Below, piece by piece: positions 44,951-56,889 of a stretch of 64,000 nucleotides of DNA (the first letter of the stretch is position 1; each line of letters opens with the position of its first letter). The stretch covers positions 108,558,587 through 108,622,586 of the forward strand of contig CM043966.1 of the NCBI GenBank assembly GCA_014529385.2. The letters run 5' to 3'. The DNA is from Adiantum capillus-veneris (taxonomy: Eukaryota; Streptophyta; Polypodiopsida; Polypodiales; Pteridaceae). The position numbers and the translations under genes are program-made. A model generated the notes under the pieces. It worked only from the letters and a program-made list of their open reading frames with translations. It was not told the DNA's origin and searched no databases.

Positions 44951-46150
44951 CTACTAAAATTTGTATCAGTAAAGCATCAAAATTTGGAATAAGGATCTAG
45001 TGTCGGGGGATTTGTGTTTGAGAGGTGATAAAGAAGGCACGAGGCCTCTTGTTGTATGAGAGATGGAAGAGAGAGGAAACACTAGACACAGATAGATGAA
45101 TGCCAATATGAACCCAAAATGAGTATTATGTAATTAAAACTAGAATAAATTGTACAAGATGTGGTGTCAACGTCTAACAATCACCAATACTTATGGTTAG
45201 GAAGAGGGTTGATCTCCACCATACTTGGAATAAGCCTTTCATTTTTTAGTGTAATAGAGACATCAAGACACCAATTCTCTAGTAGCTTTAGCTCATTTCA
45301 ATAAATTGTTTTGGGACAAGCTTCTCTGCTTTTCCCTTTCTCTTTTGGTTTGAGAGAAAGTCCCTCCATTATGCTAGGAATAGTACTATTCACCATTTGC
45401 AACACCACTTTGTATTTTTTGGCTACATGGACACTTCCTTGCTTCATATCAAGACCTTGATGTTAGATTTTAAGGGAAATAATCTTAGGAAATCAAGGAT
45501 CATCTAGGCTAGCAAGCAAATCAATCCTAAGTTCTATACAGGACCATTAGTGAGAGGGGCTATCATAGTTCCTAATAATATATGGCCTAGGATTTTATGA
45601 TGGGTATCTAGCATGGAAAAGACATTTGAGACTAGGAGGCCCACGCATGATGGCTTCTACTCATAGTGGGGGCCTTACAAACGTGCGCTTTAACCACAAA
45701 AAATTACAAGGGTAAATTAGGCTCTATACTTAACAGGGACAAGGTCTCTTTGAGCCGCGGCTCGTCAAACGAAGCCTCGGTGTGAAAGATCCTTAAGTTT
45801 AAAGCTGGAGTGTGTAGCAAATCCCGACGGATAGGGCAGCTGGGGATAGGTGGCCCAGGCAGGTGTCCGTATATACATATGTAGTGCTCGAGTTGTGGAG
45901 CATGCCTTTCCTAAAGAGGGAAACTTAAGCAACTTGTCAAGAATTTGTAGACGGGCATGAAGAGTACACACATGCACATTTATCAACGGAATCAATAGAA
46001 TAGAATCCCAATTTGGATCTTCTATGTCTTGATTAGGGGAGAACACTATGGTTACAACTGAGGCTACCTTGAAATTATTGTTAGTGCTTTACCCATTGTT
46101 TTTGTATTGGACACACCTCTTGTAGAGTTGACTGCAGCTCTGCCACCCTT
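44951..46150. other. No gene seen; contains one of two dispersed repeats
   Basis: No coding region supported. The stretch 45754-45905 is similar to 47866-48010 (see repeat entry). The rest shows no repeat or RNA pattern. Confidence 0.55.
45754..45905. repeat. Dispersed direct repeat, copy 1 (mate at 47866-48010)
   Basis: About 150 bases align to 47866-48010 with scattered differences: both have CTCGTCAAACGAAGCC, CGGTGTG, AGGGCAGCTG and TATGGA/TGTGGA..CATGCC. On the minus strand both keep a peptide HT-x-ASFDE, which hints at former coding sequence. The copies are 2.1 kb apart and might be ends of one element, but no LTR hallmarks were found. Confidence 0.55.
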
Positions 46151-46154
46151 ACCC

Positions 46155-47150
46155 TTACTGCCCTTTGACTTGCTCTCCTTGCACCCTGCCCCGAGTTCCC
46201 AATGAGACTTTACTATGGAAACAATAAATACATGGAAAGAGGGTCATTGCACCTTTCTTGCACCTAACATACACTTGAGAGTTTTCAAATCTCCTGCCAA
46301 ATGCCACTCCACTTGGAAAGTACCCAGACCTAAAACCTGCAATTGTTATCCTTTTTGTTGTTGCCAAATGACATCAATGATTGAGGTGTAATTGGAATAC
46401 CATTTCAGGGACCCATGTGTCTTGTGCAAGAGATGAAAAGCTGCCAGCCACCAAATATACTTCTCTGACTAAAAACCTAAACAGGTGTTTCCCTTCTCAT
46501 TGGCATTTAGCTAGACATCAACACAGACCAAGGCTCTTTTCATAAGCATAACACTTAGCCTTTTGATACATTGAACTTTGACAATATGGCACTCATCAAG
46601 CTTCATTATAGATATTACTTTGCCATCACGCTCTTCTTCTATCAATGTATATAGTTTGATCATTGACTCATGGAGCTTCAACAAGTCAACATAGACATTA
46701 TTGAACTCGTTGTAATGAAAGGTCTTGTTATCTTCTGATGGCATGGTATCCTCCATATATTGAAATCCACCCAACAAGCTTGCAACATCGTTATTGGTGC
46801 ACCTTTTTGCAATACTAACACTGTAAGGTGTTGGAAGAAACCTAAGCAAACCTTTTGCCCGTGACCTAGTGTGACAATTCTATACAAAGATTTGTAGGCC
46901 TTGAAACTTATTCATGTGTTGTCACACACCTCCATCATCTGCTAAGGCGGCACAATGCTCTTTAGATCACTAAAATACTTCTAGCACAAAACATTAGCAA
47001 TGCTAGCATTGGAAGGATCATCCAATAGCTCCACCAACTTGTTTGGCTTGATGATATGCTACAACAGAGTATATCCAGCCATTTGAGCATCAAAATCCAT
47101 TCCTATCATCATCCAGGCCAAGTTCCTGCATATTGAAATAGTATTACAAC
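46155..47150 (-). pseudogene. Unidentified decayed ORF cluster
   Basis: Minus-strand peptides in changing frames are protein-like: LAWMMIGMDFDAQMAGYTLL, IIKPNKLVELLDDPSNASIA and SLYRIVTLGHGQKVCLGFFQ (about 47110-46780). A segment at 46511-46849 contains KLYTLIEEERDGKVISIMKL, and one at 46155-46367 contains ITIAGFRSGYFPSGVAFG. They may be parts of one gene with introns or frameshifts. I do not recognise a family. Confidence 0.4.
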
Positions 47151-49890
47151 AACTTGCAAAAAATATAAGAACTTAGAAGCTTGCATTTATATCCCTACCA
47201 AGCTTGACGGATACATTTCTTTTGAGCCCCACCGCTTGAAGATAGCATAGACATCGCATGTCTCTCACACTTGTGAATGTGGTAGCCCAATGGAATGTGT
47301 GTCAGATGATCGATTTGTCGATGCATATTATGCACAATGTGTTGTAGCTGAATGTAATTGTCTAGTCGGTGCTCTTACTCCATTTTTTGATGCTCTACTT
47401 TTTAATTGAGCTTTGCCATCTCATTGTTCAACTGATTCGTCTTCTCATTGGCTTCCTCTCTGACTTGATGAATGTCTTTCACGTTCTTCTCTTGCAATGG
47501 CATATAGGCAGCAAAGAGAAATTGACGAAAGCTAAATACAATTTCCAACAATAGCCAAACAATCCATCTCTCCCATCTCCAATAAAACGCAGTAGCTCAG
47601 TGACATTGGTGCAGCCAAAGTTGGTCCAAGCTGGAAAGTGGTATATGATAGGCAAAGGCTGCAGGCAGGTGCAATACAGAAGGCTAGAGCAAGTATGGAG
47701 TCCCTTGGCAGATTGGCGACAACGGAAATGTATGTCTAATGCGGTTTTTTAGGCCAAAAAATCTCAAAGGTGACTCAGTTGGGATAGCAAGTGAAGGTGC
47801 CCAAAGTGCCAATTTAATGCTCTAGAATGTAGTATTTGATGTGCTCTAGAAGCCGGTCCAGAAGTCTCGTCAAACGAAGCCCCGGTGTGCAAGATATTAA
47901 ATTTCAAAGTTAGAAGGTTTAGCAGATCCTTGATGGGCAGGGCAGCTGCGGACAGATGGCCCGAGTGGATATCAACGGATACATGTGTAATGCTCGAATT
48001 ATGGATCATGCCCGTCTTTTTGGGTTGCTAGTCAGAGCTCGCGTTTGCAAGTTATGTTGGCTAGTTGAAGTTTTGTCGAGGTCAAGTTATGGGCAAAGTG
48101 GACCGCATGGGAAGTTGTGCCATCTGGCATTTTTTGGGCCTCGACTGAGTTCTAGAGGGTGATGAACTTTGTGTGGAATAGATAGGAACTAATTGCAGGT
48201 CAATTGAAATCCCGGTCAACAGTCTATGATGGGTCGAAATTGAGGGCTAACAAAGAGCAGGTGAGTACATATGTTTTCCTCATTTTTTTGGGCTCTCGGT
48301 TCAAGACCACGCAAGATTCAAGGGGCGGCAAAGATTATGGGGTTCAAAACCCTCATGGTGAGTTCTTGACCAACTTTTGCGGCTTGGAAAACCGACCCCG
48401 AAGCAAAATATGAAAGGTTTGTAAAGTGGGGATGAAAAATAGTTTTTTGGGAGCCTTTTTATGAGGATTGGGGGGTGTGAAGGATGTAGTTTAAGCAGAG
48501 GGCACCACGTGCCACCGAAATCCCACATGTGTAGTCCACCAACGGGGGCACGGGCTATATATGCAAGCATGTGACCATTGAAAGGTATCGAGCTGGAGAG
48601 CAAGAGATGCCTCCTCTTGGCGATGGAAACCCTCATGTGGGCTCTATGTGAGTTGCATGAGGTGGCGCAAGGGGCAGAGCCATGCGCCGTTTTGGCCAAT
48701 GCCAGTGGCTAGTGGTGAACATGGGGCAACTCCCGAGCAGCGATAGCTGATGATGTGGTAGGGCCAGTGCAGTGGCCATTCCCACGGCCCCTTTGGAGCC
48801 CTTATTTTGAAGACCAAGGGTGACTGCACCAGCGATATCGCTAGTGCCTCCCCGATGTGAGAGTGAGGGAGGAGGAAGTCGAGTTACCCAAGGGGCGGCA
48901 TAGTAGGAGGTGAGTTCCATGGGGTTCAAGGGAGAGAAAGAAAGCGAGAGAGAGTGACAGTGAAAGAGAGAGGAAATGGCCGTGTGTGGGGTCCAGAGAA
49001 GCTCCAAATTGGCTGGACAAAGCTGTCAAAGAGCAGGCTGGGACCAAAAGGGAGAATGAAGAGAAAGAAAGAGAGAGAGAGAGAAGATTGGTGGAGGGTG
49101 GATCAAGCAAGGAGCCGATCAAAGGGTCAAAAGAGGAGATCAAAGGAGCAGTGCAAGGCTAGGCCTCCCAAAGGGTAAAAATAAAGAAGAAAAATAAAAA
49201 ATAAAAAAATGATGCCAAGGGGACCTGTGACATTGCTAGTGCACCCCCCTCAAGTGCAAAGAGAACCAAAGAAAGCAGATGAAAGCAAGGTGGCTCCCTC
49301 CTTCCAAAAGATGCCAAATTAAGGTGTTAGATGGGCCAATGAGAGGGCAGATTCTAAAGTTGAAGTCTCCCCACTATAAAAGTCAATTTTAATTAAATTA
49401 GTGGTTATTTTTGTGTCGTTTGAAGCCTGGAGAGTGGAGTTTTTTGACAAAGGAGTGTACCTATCAAATCCATTTTTAATTTCTCTTGAAAGTGGCCATG
49501 GTGATCATCACCTTACGTTTCTTCACACGTATTGTCACACTCTTAATTTTATCTTTGTTTGGCTTCAAAATGTTTTTTTTTTTAGCATTTGCAACTAGTG
49601 GATTCCCTCCAAAATTTGAAGGCTCTCTTGTTAAAGTACCAATCATATGGAATAAAAATTGGTCCATTTTTTGTGCCACCAAAGCTTGCTTTTAGTCTTT
49701 GCTAATTTTAAAAAATAGGGTTGTAGGGAAACACACACAGCTTGGAGAAGATGAAGAAGCTCAAGGCAGACAAAAGAGAGTAGTATTACTTAGTGTGCAA
49801 TGGCAAGATCAATTTGCCCTAGAGTGATGGGTGTAAAAATCTCCTAGTGAGGGGAAAAGTGTATTCACACACACCACTACCACATGTATA
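47151..49890. other. No recognisable gene; includes repeat copy 2 and GA-rich tracts
   Basis: Only short frames with no domain pattern. The stretch 47866-48010 is the mate of 45754-45905. From 48900 to 49180 the plus strand is rich in GA/AGAG, producing long spurious open frames on both strands. A run of AAATAAAAAAT lies near 49190-49210. Confidence 0.55.
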
Positions 49891-49910
49891 TGGTAACAAA
49901 TCCCCCCTAT
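49891..49910 (-). other. Polypurine tract and start of a Copia 3' LTR
   Basis: The minus strand reads ATAGGGGGGATT followed by TGTTACC (LTR start at 49898). It lies downstream of the Copia RNase H at 50076-50468 as expected. The LTR runs leftward; its far end is not determined. Confidence 0.55.
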
Positions 49911-50019
49911 TAGTGATGCGGTGAACAAGAGATGGCACATAACGTATAGACAAGTGCCATGACCTAAGTGCATGATCAATACACAAAGGGGAGTGAGCCC
50001 AAAGCTTTGCAAAAAGATT

Positions 50020-50620
50020 AAAACTTCTCATGAGTCACGAGGAAATGCCCTTGTGACTAGATCTACAAGGTTTTCCTATGTTGGTACATAAGCCAATATA
50101 ATCTCCCCTGCTGACAGTCTCGCCCTGACATTGTGGTAATGCAGCTCAATGTGCTTTGTGCGAGCATGAAAAATTGGGTTCCTTGCAACTGACAATGTGC
50201 TTTGACTGTTAGTGTAGATAATGTTGGCAATGTCTTGTCCAATACCCAAATCAATCATAAGGCGTATGATCCATACACACTCAATTATAGCTGTGAAGAT
50301 TGCCTTGTACTTAGCCTCACAAAAAGAAGTGGTCACACTAGGTTGCTTCTTGCTCAACCATGATATGCATGAACTACCGAGCATGAAACAAAAACCACTT
50401 GTGGACACTTGCATGTCAAAACAACCAGCCCAATTTGAGTCCAAAAAACCATGTAAATGTGGGGGCAATGATCCCCCCTTTCTATAAGTGCATCATACTC
50501 TAATTGCATGGTAGCCATCCAATTTCTTAAATTATGTGCTTCATCAAAAGATAGAGGTTCTTTTGCATCACATAACCTAGAAAAAGCCAAAGCATAACAA
50601 TCGATGCATATGCATGGAAA
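50020..50620 (-). pseudogene. Copia RNase H with RT fragment, internal deletion
   Basis: At about 50490-50580 an RT start motif (EPLSFDEAHNLRNWMATMQL then EYDAL) is joined directly to RNase H: HGFLDSNWAGCF, STSGFCFMLGSSCISWLSKK, SFCEAKYKAIF and FHARTKHIELHYHNVR (50468-50076). The body of RT, including the YVDD box, is missing. A stop after YVPT (50076) is followed by ENLVDLVTRAFP. Decayed. Confidence 0.85.
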
Positions 50621-51013
50621 GAACCTGAACAAGTACGAATAGACAAAGGTGCATCCAATTAGTGTCACGCAAAGTATGCACCAGCCATTATGGCAAGCCT
50701 CTAGCGTGATCATTCTCAACCCTTTCCACAGGCTGAAAGAAGATAATGGTGGTACAAAATGTGGTGTCCTTGACACAACAAACCTTTGGTGAATTTGTTT
50801 TTCAAAAAAATGAAGTATTACGTAATCATGTTCCTTTTATTTTATATGTTTTATATGTATACTCACAAAGTGGTGGTCTTTTACTTTATGGCAACAAGAA
50901 AACTATCGGGTGGGGTCAGACATGGGGTGCTTTTTTTAAGGGGGAGCAGGGCAGGTAAGTGCAGGGAGCATACAAAAAACATCTCTCTCTCTCTCTCTCT
51001 CTGCATAGCACTT

Positions 51014-52560
51014 TACAATGTTGTTGCGAGTATTTTCACAGTACGAAATCATAGAGACTTTGGAACTTTAGTACTTCATCAAATGATTCTTCAAAACTTA
51101 GAGTTGACCAGTACCCAAAGCACCACTCTTGGTACTTTTGGATGGCTTGTGGGCTATCTCTCAGTACCAAATCCATGGGACTGCTGTAGTGTTTTTTGTT
51201 TTGTAATCTTAACTTTAGAGTACCCAGAGCTCCCAGCCTAGTACTTCACAATGCTGTGTGTAGTATCTGCATAGTACAAGGTCACTGGGACTTTGGTAGT
51301 TCATCAAACGATTCTTCAGAGATGACTAGCACCCAAAGCACCAATCTTGGTACTATAGGATGTCTTGGGTACCTTCTCTCCGTACCAAGTCCATGGGACT
51401 GCTATTATGATGTCTCTTTGTAGTGTTTTTTGATTAGTAATCTTAACTTTAGAGTACCCAAAGTTTCCAACCTGGTACTTCACAATGATGTGTGTAGTAT
51501 GTTCACAGTACCAAGTCATTGAGACTTTAGAACTTTGTTAGTTCATCAAATGATTCTTTAGAGCTAACCAGCACCCAAAGCACCAACTTTAGGATGTCTT
51601 GGGTACTATCTCTCATTACCAAGTCCATGGGACTACCATTATCATGTAGCTTTGTAGTATTCTTTGTTTGGTATTCTTAACTTTAGAGTACCCCAAATTC
51701 CCAACCTGGTACTTCACAATGTTGTGTGTAGTATTTGTACAGTACAAAGTGATTGATACTTTGGGACTTTGATAGTTCATCAAATGATTCTTCAGAGCTG
51801 TTTAGCAAACAAAGCACCAATCTTGGTACTTAAGGTTGGCTTGGGTACTATCTCTGAGTACCAAGTCCATGGGACTACTATTATCATGTCTCTTTGTAGT
51901 GTTTTTTTTTGGTAATCTTAACTTTTTGAGGCATCAGAGTTCCCAGCCTCGTACTTCACAATGTTTTGTGTACTATTTGCACGGTACCAAGTCATTGAGA
52001 CTTTGGAACTTTGGTAGTTCATCAAATGATTCTTCAGAGCTGACCAGCACCCAAAGAACCAATCTTGGTACTTTAGGATGGCTTGGGTACTATCTCTAAG
52101 TACCAAGTCCATGGGAATGCTATTAGCATGTATCTTTGTAGTATTCGCTATTTGGTAATCTTAACTTTAGAGTACCCAGATTTCTCCACCTAGTACTTTA
52201 TAATGTTGTGTGTAGTATTTGCATAGTACCAAGTCATTGAGGCTTTGGAACTTTGGTAGTTCATCAAGTGATTCTTCAAAACTTAGAGCTGCACAACACC
52301 CAAACCACATATCTTGGTACTCTGCAATTTGTATAGTACTAAATCCCCAGAACTAGTACCCAGAGTTCCAAACCTGTCCCTTTACAATGTTGTGGGTAGT
52401 ATTTGCACATTACCAGGTTATTAATACGTTGGTACTATGGTACTTCATCCAATGACCTTACAAAACTTAAGGCTAATCAGTACCCAAAGCACTCATTTTG
52501 GAACTTTACAATGGCTTGGGTACACCGAGTCTCCGAGGCTGGTAATGTGCTGAATTCTCT
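51014..52560. repeat. Tandem repeat array, units of about 233-242 bp, left of transposase copy 2
   Basis: The landmark ACAATGTTGTGTGTAGTATT recurs at about 51014, 51247, 51481, 51715, 51957, 52199 and 52383, giving spacings of 233, 234, 234, 242, 242 and 184. Each unit contains AGTACCAAGTC, CTTGGTACT and TAGTTCATCAAATGATTCTT. The repeated GGTACT/AGTACC words also dominate the array right of the gene (54800-55980). Confidence 0.9.
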
Positions 52561-52690
52561 GCTAGCTAAATTCTCAGTTTCAAATTTGGTACTTTACTAT
52601 CAACTTTTGGGTTTGGTTATTGTAACTTTTAAAACTTGCATCTCTCTGTCATCTTCAAGAATTATAACCTACATTGTTTTTTTATCTCAG

Positions 52691-54653
52691 GTGGAACTAT
52701 ACAAGAGATTCAAACGAACGCACCCCACGATCGAGCTGTCTCTTAGGTCTTTTGAGGCCTTGAAGCCATTCTTTGTTCAAAAGCTAAAAGAACGGTATAC
52801 TTGTTGTTGTGTGTATCATGTGCAAATGCTATTTCTCAAGGAGGCTTTCAATCACATGTGGTAAAATAAGTTTGGGCATCATGGAAAAGCTCATACCTAC
52901 AGATGTTCAGTGTGTTGTAGCAATAATAATGCAAATTAGTGCTTTGCAAACCAGGTAGTATGGCATCACACAAGTAGTTTGTGGGAATCCATTTTGTGTC
53001 CAAAGTTGGTTGACAACGAGCTCCACACAAAGGAATGTTTGGTTGGGGAATGTTCTCAATGTGGCGTAACCATGTTGCCCTTCTGCCCAGGTGAGATTTT
53101 CAACGATAGAAGCAAGGAGGTGTCTGCCAAGGTCTTCATGGACGTCAACAATGGCCATGTGGCTGATGATATTGGAAGTGAAAAGAAAAGAAAGGAATTG
53201 GTTCTACAAAGAATGTCAGGTGCTTCTTTCTATGGCCTTTTTGCAAAGCATCTGAAACATTTCATCAAGCACAACTTCATCTTTTGGTGGCAGGCATAAC
53301 AATTTAAAGAAAGCATGCTTAGATTTTCTAATAGTGTTGTTGTATCCGTAATTGACTTTGTGGAGAATTATTCATTCAAAGTACAAAATGAAATACAATC
53401 GATGCATTGGAGGCCAACACAAGTAACAATCCTTGTGCAGTATATGCTAGAAATTTGGGAGGTGCCATACAAAGGACACTGCATTTCTACGTATCTCATG
53501 ATAAGCAGCATGATACTTTGTTTGTGCATCATTGCTTTATGCTTCATGATAGGTGGCTGAAAGAGCAAGGTCACTGTTTGCAATATCATTGGGTGTGGTC
53601 AGATGGTGCAGCATCGCAATTCAAGGCACATCGACCTTTTTACTTTGTTGCCAGGTACCATCAATTGACAAGCTTGCACATGATGTGGAACTTCTCCGCA
53701 TCGGGGCATGGAAAAGGGGAGCACGATGGAGCTAGCGCTGTCATCAAGAGAACACTAACACATAAGGAGCTGAAACCAGATGGGGCGCCGATGAAGGGTG
53801 CGGCTTATGTGGTTAATTTTCTAAAGGCAAAATTTGGAGACACGACTGGGTCTCATAGATCTAACACATAGAGAGTTTTTTGGCTAGTTTCAAAGGATGA
53901 AATGCAACGGTGGATATCCAGTGGGAATGTCAACAAATACAAGGCTCTCATGCAACCCATTGTGTATATGGTTATTCACCTGAGGACCCATGCGCTCTAC
54001 GTCTTTGTACACTCTCATGCTTTTGTGATGCTTGTTTAAGTGGGCAATGGAGGAGATGCAAGAGCAAGTAATACATTGAAGAATGGAAATACATATCCAT
54101 TGTACCAGTGCCAGAGGTGGACAATGAGGATAGTGAGGAAGAGGAGGGAGATAGGGAGGATGATAGCAACATGACAAATGTAGCAATGAGATCGGACATC
54201 AACTTGCCAACGTACAAGGGCAACCCACAAACAATGTGTGAAATGTTGTCCATTGGGGACAACTTTGCAGTGAAGGCAGCTGAAGGCGGTGAGGACTTTT
54301 ATCTTTTGAAATGCACCAAAGCCATGTACCAAGCACACAAATCACAAAGGGATACTAGTCACAACAAGATTATTAGACGTGGACTTGTGGTTGAAGGGTT
54401 GTACTATGGCCAAGTGGATGTGAAATGTGATACATACAACCTTCTTGATCATACACCACCGGTCATGATCTATTCCCACCTTGTAATAGCCATACAAATT
54501 TTGATGGAGCCTATGTCTGGACTCCAGAACATGTTTACGTTAACCAGTGAGGTCTATAAAAATGTATACAATAGTATGTCGTATGATGACGATGGAGAAG
54601 AGGATGAGGGCATTTGTCCCATTCCCACCTCTGCCATTCGGGAGATTGAGTAA
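52691..54653 (+). pseudogene. Transposase-like gene, copy 2, flanked by tandem repeats
   Basis: Starts after a good splice acceptor (TTTTTTTATCTCAG ends at about 52690), so an upstream exon is missing or hidden in the repeats. Peptides: LYKRFKRTHPTIELSLRSFE, CCCVYHVQMLFLKEAFNHM, VVVSVIDFVENYSFKVQNEI, HDKQHDTLFVHHCF, HWVWSDGAASQFKAHRPFYF and HGKGEHDGASAVIKRTLTHK, then an acidic linker (DSEEEEGDREDD) and a C-terminal domain with MLSIGDNFAVKAAEGGEDFY. The Asp in WSDGA and the HGK..HDG motif look like an RNase H-fold transposase core. Three in-frame stops (52862, about 52937, 53297) and two frameshifts break it. Confidence 0.65.
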
Positions 54654-54799
54654 TTTGTACTAGATTTGCCATTCAACATTGAGTAATTTGTCCTTTCCCT
54701 CTCTGCCTCCACTATGTATGCACAGCACATGCTACACTGTTGAGGTTAGTAATATAACATAATTTATAGGAACTTGAAAAACAGCGAGTTACAATCTTC

Positions 54800-55980
54800 T
54801 TACGATGAGAAGACCACGCCAAATTTGGAACTTACTAATACTGGTAATTGTAACTTCTCAAGCTCACGATGTTTTTTTTTTCCCAAAACAAGGCTAACTT
54901 TGCTATAAAGTTTGTATAATCGACTTCCACGACATAGAATCACCCTACAATGAGAAGACCAGTACCAAATTTGAAGCTTTTGAGGCTTGAAGTACTGGTA
55001 CTCATAAGTACCAAATTTGGTACTGTTATTAAAACTTCCCCAACCCATAATAATTTTTTTCCAAAATAAGGTTTCTTCTACAATCACCCTGTAGTGAGAT
55101 GACCATCTCCAAATTTGGTAGATGCCAATGCTAGTATCAAAAGCACCAAATTTTGTATTGGTATACCTAACTTCCCTAGCCCATAATATTTTTTTTCCCA
55201 AAATAATCTATCTTCAACAATCACACTGTCATGAGATGAAGAACACCCAATTTGGTACTTTAGAGTACCAAATTTGGTAGTTGCCAATGCCAGTATCACA
55301 AGCACCAAATTTTGTACTGGTATACCTAACTTCCCTAGCCCATAATATCGTTTTTTTATAAAATAAGCTACCTTCAACAATCACCCTGTAGTGAGATGAA
55401 CAACACCCAATTTGGTACTTTACAGTACCAAATTTGGTAGTTTCCAATGCCAGTATCACAAGCAGCAACTTTTATACTGGTAAACGTAACTTCCCCAGCC
55501 CATAATATCGTTTGTTTTCAAAATAAACTATCAACAATCACCCTGTAGTGAGATGAACAACACCCAATTTGGTATTTTATAGTACCAAATTTGGTAGTTT
55601 TCCAATGCTAGTATCACAAGCACCAATTTTGTATTGGTGTACCTAACTTCCCCAACCCAATAATATTGTTCTTTTCCAAAATAAGCCCTCTCCAAAATAA
55701 GCTTTCTTCTACAATCACCCTGTAGTGAGATGAGAAGCACCAAATTTGGCACTTTACAGTACCCAATCTACCAGTACCAAAGCTTGAAAGTAGTCAGTCC
55801 CAGTACCAAAGGCTTCAAATTTGATACTGGCAATTATAATTTCTCGAGCCCACAATGGTAAATTTTTAAAAAAAAAACTCTGCTATAAAGTTCCTACAAT
55901 GGCTTCCATGAGTTACAATCACCCTACAATGAGAAGACCAATACCAAATTTGGTACTTACCAGTACCAAATCCAAAGATC
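54800..55980. repeat. Tandem repeat array, units of about 138-177 bp, right of transposase copy 2
   Basis: The landmark CAATCACCCTGTAGTGAGATG recurs near 55081, 55219, 55378, 55535 and 55712, with related copies near 54940 and 55915. Each unit has the inverted pair GGTACTTTACAGTACC and ACCAAATTTGGTA. It mirrors the left array in motif use but not in unit sequence, as the two ends of one DNA transposon might. Confidence 0.9.
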
Positions 55981-56099
55981 AAGACAAAATGACCACAGAA
56001 GCATACTATAAGAAAAATGACTAAATGGACATTAATGGATTTTTATTTTCACATGAAGAGGAATACATAGCAGACTGCACCAGGAAAGTTTCTTTCCTT

Positions 56100-56491
56100 G
56101 TTCCACAAATCATGGGTTGACAGGGGGATCAAAGCGACGAGTGTATCCCTCTTGATAAATGAAATAAGCAGCAATAGAGAGGGCTAACGTCGTCGTCTAC
56201 ATCAAAGACGGGATGTTGACGGCTATATGTTGTTGGGTAGGGAGTAGAAATTCAGCCCTCCAGCCAGGTCTTGACCAAGTCCGTGAAATACAAGGGATAG
56301 TAGAGATCAAAGTAAGAAGGCTTATATGACCGAACGGCCAGAAAGTTCTCATAGTCCTTTCTAAGAGACTTATATCTACATTCATCTACAAGTATGGTAG
56401 TGTTGGCATTATACAACAGGTGTTTTGCCCACACTAATCTTAGCAGGGAAACAAGTCCTGTAGCAATGTATTCAGGGGGGGACAACCCCAC
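56100..56491 (-). pseudogene. Unidentified coding fragment
   Basis: The minus-strand frame 56491-56252 reads GLSPPEYIATGLVSLLRLVW and DYENFLAVRSYKPSYFDLYY and ends LVKTWLEG. A shifted frame continues with HPVFDVDDDV and then ALSIAAYFIYQEGYTRRFDP, stopping near 56115. Regular hydrophobic spacing and the clean stop suggest a real C-terminus with one or two indels. It lies directly beyond the right tandem array, on the opposite strand to the transposase. No family recognised. Confidence 0.4.
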
Positions 56492-56691
56492 AATTTAACT
56501 GAATTATATTTATAGAGGGAGATTTTAATTGCATTTTGAGAAAATTTCAATAAGTTTCTTAAGAAAAAGGGGTGTTTTATTACCTTAGAGCATGCAAGTA
56601 TAAGGATTTTTTAAATACCCTTTGAATCCAGGTGATATAGTTGATATCTTGTGACTCCTTAAAGAGTTGCTAGCCCAAGGTAAACCAAAAG

Positions 56692-56728
<37 letters not shown>

Positions 56729-56848
56729 ATAGAAGTAGAACATTCCAAAGTTTATTCAGCAAGGGCTAGAGACTTACAAAAAGGCTCCCAAGTTTGGTAT
56801 TAAAGAATGATTTGTAGCCTCCTAAGAACATATATTCATGCTAATAGA

Positions 56849-56889
<41 letters not shown>

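Noticed and set aside
48841-49178. Open frames on both strands in a GA-rich stretch
   Set aside because: Biased composition explains the absence of stops; no domain and no conserved partner in the window.
51014-52560. Centromeric satellite
   Set aside because: Only about seven units, diverged and bounded by a transposase-like gene; the motif recurs in the array on the other side, which fits a transposon better.
56197-56491. Intact chloroplast or mitochondrial gene insertion
   Set aside because: The peptides have an organelle-like hydrophobic look, but I could not match them to any organelle protein and the frame is broken.
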